This document shows, in pieces, positions 6,108-9,533 of a stretch of 9,533 nucleotides of DNA. The notes beneath the pieces were generated by a model that worked only from the letters and a program-made list of their open reading frames with translations, searched no databases and was not told the origin of the DNA. The stretch comes from CAG-390 sp964384555 (GTDB taxonomy: Bacteria > Bacillota > Clostridia > Oscillospirales > CAG-272), in contig CAYLLA010000054.1 in assembly GCA_964384555.1 (NCBI GenBank), positions 1 to 9,533 on the forward strand, written 5' to 3'. The first letter of the stretch is position 1; each line of letters opens with the position of its first letter. The translations under genes were made by a program, and so were the position numbers.

Positions 6108-6872
6108 ATGTGGGATCAAAATAAAGAAAAGCTTGGTGTGACAGGTCACCGCGGCTGCAAGGCATACATGCCTGAGAACACACTGATGTCCTTTCGCGAG
6201 GCGTTTCGCCTTGGCGTTGACGTTTTGGAGTTTGACATTCAGCTCACCTGCGACGATGTGATGATCGTTATGCATGATGACATGGTGGACCGCACCACCG
6301 ACGGTCACGGCGCCGTTTGCTTTAAAACGCTTGAGGAGATGAAAGCTCTTGACGCGGGAGTGAAATTCGGCTATCCCGGTCAGCGTGTGCCGACCTTTGA
6401 GGAGGCGCTCCGGTGCATAGCAGAGGAATCTGCCCCCGATATGATACTTAACGTTGAGATAAAGGAACAGCGCGCGCATGTTGTGGATGTGGCAATAGAA
6501 ATGCTTGAGCGCTTTGGCCTGCTTAAGCGATCGGTAATTGCCAGCTTTGACGCGCAGACCCTGCTTTACGTAAACGACCACTACCCGCATGTGAAGACGC
6601 AGGGACAGCCTCCGGTCAAAATGAAGAGATACGACCCGCGCGTGCTTGACCACATGTACGGCATGGGCGTGCCGATGAGCATGACCGATGAGGAGATAGC
6701 AGAGCTTGTTGCCATGCTTGACGAGCGCGGCATTCAGGCATGGGGCTACCACGCCGACGATCGCGCCGCCGCCGAGCGCTGCATGAAGTTTGGCTTTACA
6801 AACATCACCGCCAACGACCCGCACGATCTTATTGCGTATCTTGATGAGATCGGCCGCCGCATAGGCAAATAA
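6108..6872 (+). CDS. Glycerophosphodiester phosphodiesterase family protein
   Basis: Enzymes of this family hydrolyse glycerophosphodiesters from phospholipid or teichoic acid turnover to glycerol 3-phosphate and an alcohol. The 254-aa product has the full family pattern: GHRG (H14, R15), PENT (22-25), LEFDIQLT with metal ligands E41 and D43, catalytic H56 in MHDD, and NVEIK with E117. The C-terminus has the usual GIQAWGYHADD and NITANDP signatures. There is no signal peptide, so it is cytoplasmic, more like UgpQ than the periplasmic GlpQ. The strong AGGAGG at 6094-6099 sits 8 bases before the ATG. The substrate is not determined by sequence; no glycerol-3-phosphate transporter is nearby. Confidence 0.93.
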   Translation: MWDQNKEKLGVTGHRGCKAYMPENTLMSFREAFRLGVDVLEFDIQLTCDDVMIVMHDDMVDRTTDGHGAVCFKTLEEMKALDAGVKFGYPGQRVPTFEEALRCIAEESAPDMILNVEIKEQRAHVVDVAIEMLERFGLLKRSVIASFDAQTLLYVNDHYPHVKTQGQPPVKMKRYDPRVLDHMYGMGVPMSMTDEEIAELVAMLDERGIQAWGYHADDRAAAERCMKFGFTNITANDPHDLIAYLDEIGRRIGK

Positions 6873-6887
6873 ACGACTAAAATACAT

Positions 6888-6925
6888 AAAACACCGGCTG
6901 ACCCGTGCGGGTCAGCCGGTGTTTT
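6888..6925. terminator. Bidirectional intrinsic terminator
   Basis: A 17-bp perfect stem (6888-6904 with 6909-6925, loop GTGC) has AAAA at its 5' base and TTTT at its 3' base, so it can terminate both converging transcripts: the phosphodiesterase operon on + and the DUF1538-PII operon on -. It begins 15 bases after the phosphodiesterase stop. Confidence 0.93.
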
Positions 6926-6953
6926 GTATGAGAGCTTCTGTCTCTTTTTTTAT

Positions 6954-7646
6954 TTATTCTTTTGCCTCGTCGTCGGACAGCAGTCTCATGCCGGCGGTAG
7001 CGGTGACGGGGAGCGAGAAGACTATTGTCCGCGCCTCGGTGGTAAGGCCTGCCTTATCCATTATGGCACGCATGATGGCGTTCTTTTGCTCAGTCTTAAC
7101 AACTATAAACACCAGCTCCTTTTCCTCGGCTATCGAAACGCCAAGGAACTTTTCCGCCCTCTCGGTGCCTGTTCCGCGTGCGTGTATCACAGTTCCGCCG
7201 GAGGCCTTGGCCTCTCTTGCGGCATCCATAACATTATCTGTATTGCCTTGGTCGGTGATGGCCACCAACAGCTCGTAATTTGTGTTTTTCAACTCGCTTT
7301 CCTCTCCCTTTTCAATTTTTTGGCCGTCGGTCAGGAACAACAGCGGCTTTTTGCCGCCAATGCTTGACAGCGGGACTATAAAGGCTATGCCGATGCCGGG
7401 GATATCTATCTTCATTTCGCTCTCAAGCCGCGCCCGCGTGTGCCCCCAGGTCTCCCCGGTGACCACGGCAAACATTACTGTTTTTTGCGCGCGCGCAAGA
7501 CCAAAATAGTCCAGCACCTCGCTTACCGCCGTGCCGCTGCCCAGCGCGGTAAAGGATACGCCTATCCCCTCCGATTCATAAAGTGCTATAAATCGGCGCG
7601 CCATGTTGCGGTCTGTTATCGTTATCATAAGGTATAGCTCGCTCAT
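6954..7646 (-). CDS. Double PII-like signalling protein paired with a DUF1538 membrane protein
   Basis: PII proteins sense ATP/ADP and 2-oxoglutarate or other small molecules and commonly bind a membrane transporter. The 230-aa product is about twice a normal PII and looks like two tandem PII-type domains, about 4-98 and 124-220, each opening with a similar strand (LYLMITITD and YELLVAITD). The second keeps the better match: AITDQGNTDNVMDAAREAKASGGTVIHARGTG is recognisable PII core (about 129-160), followed by ELVFIVVKTEQ. No uridylylation tyrosine or normal T-loop is evident, so control by GlnD-type modification is unlikely. The AAAGGAG ribosome binding site is 6 bases before the ATG. It lies 29 bases after the DUF1538 gene in the same operon, a pairing I recall from other genomes. 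It probably gates or senses for that membrane protein; the ligand is unknown. Confidence 0.85.
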   Translation of the reverse strand: MSELYLMITITDRNMARRFIALYESEGIGVSFTALGSGTAVSEVLDYFGLARAQKTVMFAVVTGETWGHTRARLESEMKIDIPGIGIAFIVPLSSIGGKKPLLFLTDGQKIEKGEESELKNTNYELLVAITDQGNTDNVMDAAREAKASGGTVIHARGTGTERAEKFLGVSIAEEKELVFIVVKTEQKNAIMRAIMDKAGLTTEARTIVFSLPVTATAGMRLLSDDEAKE

Positions 7647-7675
7647 TTTCGGCTCCTTTCATACTCAAATATACA

Positions 7676-9208
7676 TCAAAGCTCGATGATGGCATCATCA
7701 GGCAGCTCGGGCAGTTCGTGCTGCGGCAGCACGCCATGGGATGCGGCAAGCTTTTTCTTTATCTGGTACACAAGCCCCAGTATTTGGATGGTGATAAGCG
7801 GCGTCATGGCGACCATGGCGACCACGCCAAAGGCATCGGATACCACATTTCCGCCCACCGCCAAGCACGCGCCCTGCGCAAAGGGCAAAAGGAAGGTCGC
7901 CGTCATCGGGCCGGAGGCAACTCCGCCCGAGTCAAATGCGATGGCCGTGAATATGCGCGGCACGCAGAAGGAAAGCCCCAGTGCTATGGCGTAGCCGGGC
8001 ACGACGAACCAAAGGATGGATATTCCCGTCAGCACGCGCAGCAGTGCAAGGCCGATGGATGCCGCAACGCCAAGCGAAAGGCAGGTGCCCATTGCAGAGG
8101 AGGATATGGCACCGTCGGTGATCTCCTCGACCTGCTTGTTGAGCACGTAGACCGCCGGCTCGGCGCGCACGATAAAGTAACCTATCACCATGCCGATGGG
8201 AACTATCACCCAGTTGTAGGGCAGGGAGGCTATCACATTGCCAAGGTAATTACCCGCGGGCATAAAGCCAACGTTGGCGCCGGTAAGGAAAAGGACCAGT
8301 CCCACATAAGTATAGATAAGACCTACCACCATTTTATAAAGCTGACGGCGCGGCAGCTTTAAGGCGAAGATCTGAAACACGCCGAAAAATACGATTATCG
8401 GCAGCAGTGCCAGCCCTATCTCCCCCATATAGGTGGGGATGGACTCCAAAAACAGGCGGGTAAGATCGCTTGATGTTTCAATTATCGTGGGCGCGGCTGC
8501 CTCGTAGGTCCCCTCCGGGTTAAAAATGAGACCAAGCGACATAACGGCCAGTATCGGGCCGACCGAGCAGAGCGCGATAAGACCAAAGGAATCATCGCCC
8601 GCGCGGCTGTCACTGCGGATGGATGCCACACCAACGCCAAGTGCCATGATAAACGGCACCGTCATAGGGCCGGTGGTCACGCCGCCGGAGTCAAATGCCA
8701 CGGCAAGAAAGTCACCCGGCACAAATGCGGCCAGTGCAAATACCAATATATAGGATATCATCAACATCAGCCTGAGCGATATGCCAAAAAACATACGCAA
8801 AAGAGCCGCTACCAAAAACAGTCCAACGCCGGTGGCCACCGCCAAGATCAGCACCGCATTCGGAATTGACGGTACCTGACCCGCCAGTACCTGCAGATCC
8901 GGCTCGGAGATGGTGATGATAAAGCCCATCAAAAAGCCGACGATTATCACCAGCCACAGGCTGCGCTTTTTGGTTATCGCCGCGCCGACACGCTCGCCCA
9001 TGGGGGTCATTGAAAGATCCGCGCCAAGGGTGAAGAACATGATGCCGATGATTATCATCGCCGCGCCGGTGAGAAAGCTTAAAAGGATCCCCGGCTCAAT
9101 GGGCGCGATGGTGAGCGTCAGCAACAGCACGATGCCAATGATGGGCAGCACCGCCCGCATGGCCTCGCTAAGCTTTTCCTGAAGTTTTTTACGTGATTTT
9201 AAAAGCAA
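7676..9208 (-). CDS. DUF1538 family membrane protein, duplicated, transporter-like
   Basis: The 510-aa product is very hydrophobic, with about 12 or more membrane segments. It is built from two homologous halves in tandem. AFDSGGVTTGPMT (171-183) matches AFDSGGVASGPMT (424-436). SEPDLQVLAGQV (101-112) matches AEPAVYVLNKQV (349-360). LLRMFFGIS (136-144) matches LLRVLTGIS (389-397). Repeated halves with conserved Gly-rich breaks in membrane segments suggest a transporter or channel, but the substrate is unknown. An ATG at 9337 would add 43 unusual, mostly basic residues and span the terminator-like hairpin in the leader. TTG at 9208 has AAAGGAG 5 bases upstream and gives the expected N-terminus, so it was chosen. 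Co-transcribed with the PII-like gene. Confidence 0.88.
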   Translation of the reverse strand: MLLKSRKKLQEKLSEAMRAVLPIIGIVLLLTLTIAPIEPGILLSFLTGAAMIIIGIMFFTLGADLSMTPMGERVGAAITKKRSLWLVIIVGFLMGFIITISEPDLQVLAGQVPSIPNAVLILAVATGVGLFLVAALLRMFFGISLRLMLMISYILVFALAAFVPGDFLAVAFDSGGVTTGPMTVPFIMALGVGVASIRSDSRAGDDSFGLIALCSVGPILAVMSLGLIFNPEGTYEAAAPTIIETSSDLTRLFLESIPTYMGEIGLALLPIIVFFGVFQIFALKLPRRQLYKMVVGLIYTYVGLVLFLTGANVGFMPAGNYLGNVIASLPYNWVIVPIGMVIGYFIVRAEPAVYVLNKQVEEITDGAISSSAMGTCLSLGVAASIGLALLRVLTGISILWFVVPGYAIALGLSFCVPRIFTAIAFDSGGVASGPMTATFLLPFAQGACLAVGGNVVSDAFGVVAMVAMTPLITIQILGLVYQIKKKLAASHGVLPQHELPELPDDAIIEL

Positions 9209-9211
9209 ATT

Positions 9212-9234
9212 TGCTCCTTTCCGCCTGCGGAGCA
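9212..9234 (-). promoter_or_regulatory. Hairpin covering the DUF1538 Shine-Dalgarno
   Basis: On the minus strand TGCTCC (9234-9229) can pair with GGAGCA (9217-9212), which contains the core of AAAGGAG. An alternative inner stem TCCG/CGGA would leave the ribosome binding site free. This could tune translation, but the stem is only 6 bp, so the call is tentative. Confidence 0.3.
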
Positions 9235-9253
9235 GACCACGAGATATCGACCG

Positions 9254-9311
9254 AAAAAAGATGCCGGGATGATCGTTAAATAACACGGTCCGGCATTTTT
9301 GTTTACCGATC
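9254..9311 (-). promoter_or_regulatory. Attenuator-like leader of the DUF1538-PII operon
   Basis: Read on the minus strand, ATGCCGG (9296-9290) pairs with CCGGCAT (9267-9261), followed by C and six T, as in an intrinsic terminator. It lies between the probable promoter and the start codon. A second stem can form between GATCGGTAAA (9311-9302) and TTTAACGATC (9280-9271), 9 of 10 paired. The two stems interlock: either they form a pseudoknot or they exclude each other as antiterminator and terminator. No known riboswitch class is recognised. The alternative is a terminator belonging to an upstream minus-strand gene. Confidence 0.5.
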
Positions 9312-9319
9312 ATATATAT

Positions 9320-9328
9320 ATTATACCA
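9320..9328 (-). promoter_or_regulatory. Extended -10 promoter of the DUF1538-PII operon
   Basis: The minus strand reads TGGTATAAT, a perfect TATAAT preceded by the TGN extension. No good TTGACA is found 16-18 bases upstream, which is common for extended -10 promoters. The expected transcript start is near 9312-9313, giving a leader of about 105 bases before the TTG start. Confidence 0.6.
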
Positions 9329-9432
9329 TATCGCCAAAGCGCAAATGTGACCTCAATTGTAATATAAAGTTAAAAAACAGCAACGCGGCTCTCAATTAAA
9401 AGTAACCAAGCAAACGGGATGCGGTTGAGGAA

Positions 9433-9533
9433 CGATGGATATAGATGTTCTAAATGTCTGTAGGTGAAAAAAGCGATTCTTGCCAAGCCTCCCTCCGAGT
9501 GAAGGTGCCCGAGCAAATGCGAGGGCGGAAGGA
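9433..9533 (+). repeat. Long palindromic element, copy C, cut by the window end
   Basis: The lead-in (about 9433-9457) and left arm match copy B: GATGGAT, then TAGGTGA (9461-9467) and TTGCCAAGCC. After AAGCC the loop differs. It has an inserted segment of about 45 bases that itself contains a small hairpin (GCCC with GGGC, about 9508-9527). The right arm lies beyond the window. The rest of 9338-9432 shows no gene. Confidence 0.6.

Noticed and set aside
9254..9311. Leader pseudoknot as a preQ1, fluoride or SAM-II riboswitch
   Set aside because: None of the conserved sequence blocks of those classes, as I remember them, is present. Only the general layout is similar.
9209..9337. N-terminal extension of the DUF1538 protein from ATG 9337
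   Set aside because: It would translate through the terminator-like hairpin, start upstream of the extended -10 element's expected transcript start, and add 43 residues atypical of the family. TTG 9208 has a strong ribosome binding site.

Overview
The window looks like a chromosomal segment of a low-to-mid GC Bacillota, most likely an uncultured gut Clostridia (Oscillospirales- or Christensenellales-like). The evidence is a clostridial-type PNPase, strong AGGAGG-type ribosome binding sites, a VanY-like peptidase with a Thr/Pro/Glu-rich linker, an orphan solute-binding lipoprotein, a PII-like/DUF1538 pair, and dispersed GC-rich palindromes of the kind common between genes in these genomes. Nothing indicates a phage, plasmid or transposase gene. 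The assignment is from pattern recognition, not from a search.

Layout. Positions 1-482 hold no gene: a mosaic intergenic repeat (copy A, about 11-337), then a long imperfect hairpin (338-411) in the pnp leader. Polynucleotide phosphorylase (pnp) runs 483-2591 on the + strand. Positions 2592-3154 are again gene-free and hold a second, longer copy of the same mosaic repeat (copy B), ending in tandem ~112-bp structured units whose last copy runs into the ribosome binding site of the next gene. A + strand group follows: a membrane-anchored M15/VanY-like peptidase (3155-4312), a solute-binding-like lipoprotein (4328-5791), a small tail-anchored membrane protein (5840-6094) and a glycerophosphodiester phosphodiesterase (6108-6872). 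A strong bidirectional terminator (6888-6925) separates these from a convergent two-gene minus-strand operon: a DUF1538 membrane protein (9208-7676, TTG start) followed by a double PII-like protein (7646-6954). Its leader has an extended -10 promoter, a possible pseudoknot/antiterminator, an intrinsic-terminator-like hairpin and a hairpin over the Shine-Dalgarno. Positions 9338-9533 carry the left part of a third repeat copy, cut by the window end.

How the genes work together. pnp is a housekeeping RNA-decay enzyme. The four-gene + group is envelope-directed: cell-wall trimming, an extracytoplasmic binding lipoprotein, a small membrane protein and phosphodiester turnover. A shared function is not proven. 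The DUF1538/PII pair looks like a membrane transporter-like protein with a dedicated PII-type sensor.

Most worth a second look are the repeated structured unit upstream of pnp and of the peptidase gene, with a conserved hairpin plus a possible pseudoknot, and the attenuator-like leader of the DUF1538-PII operon.
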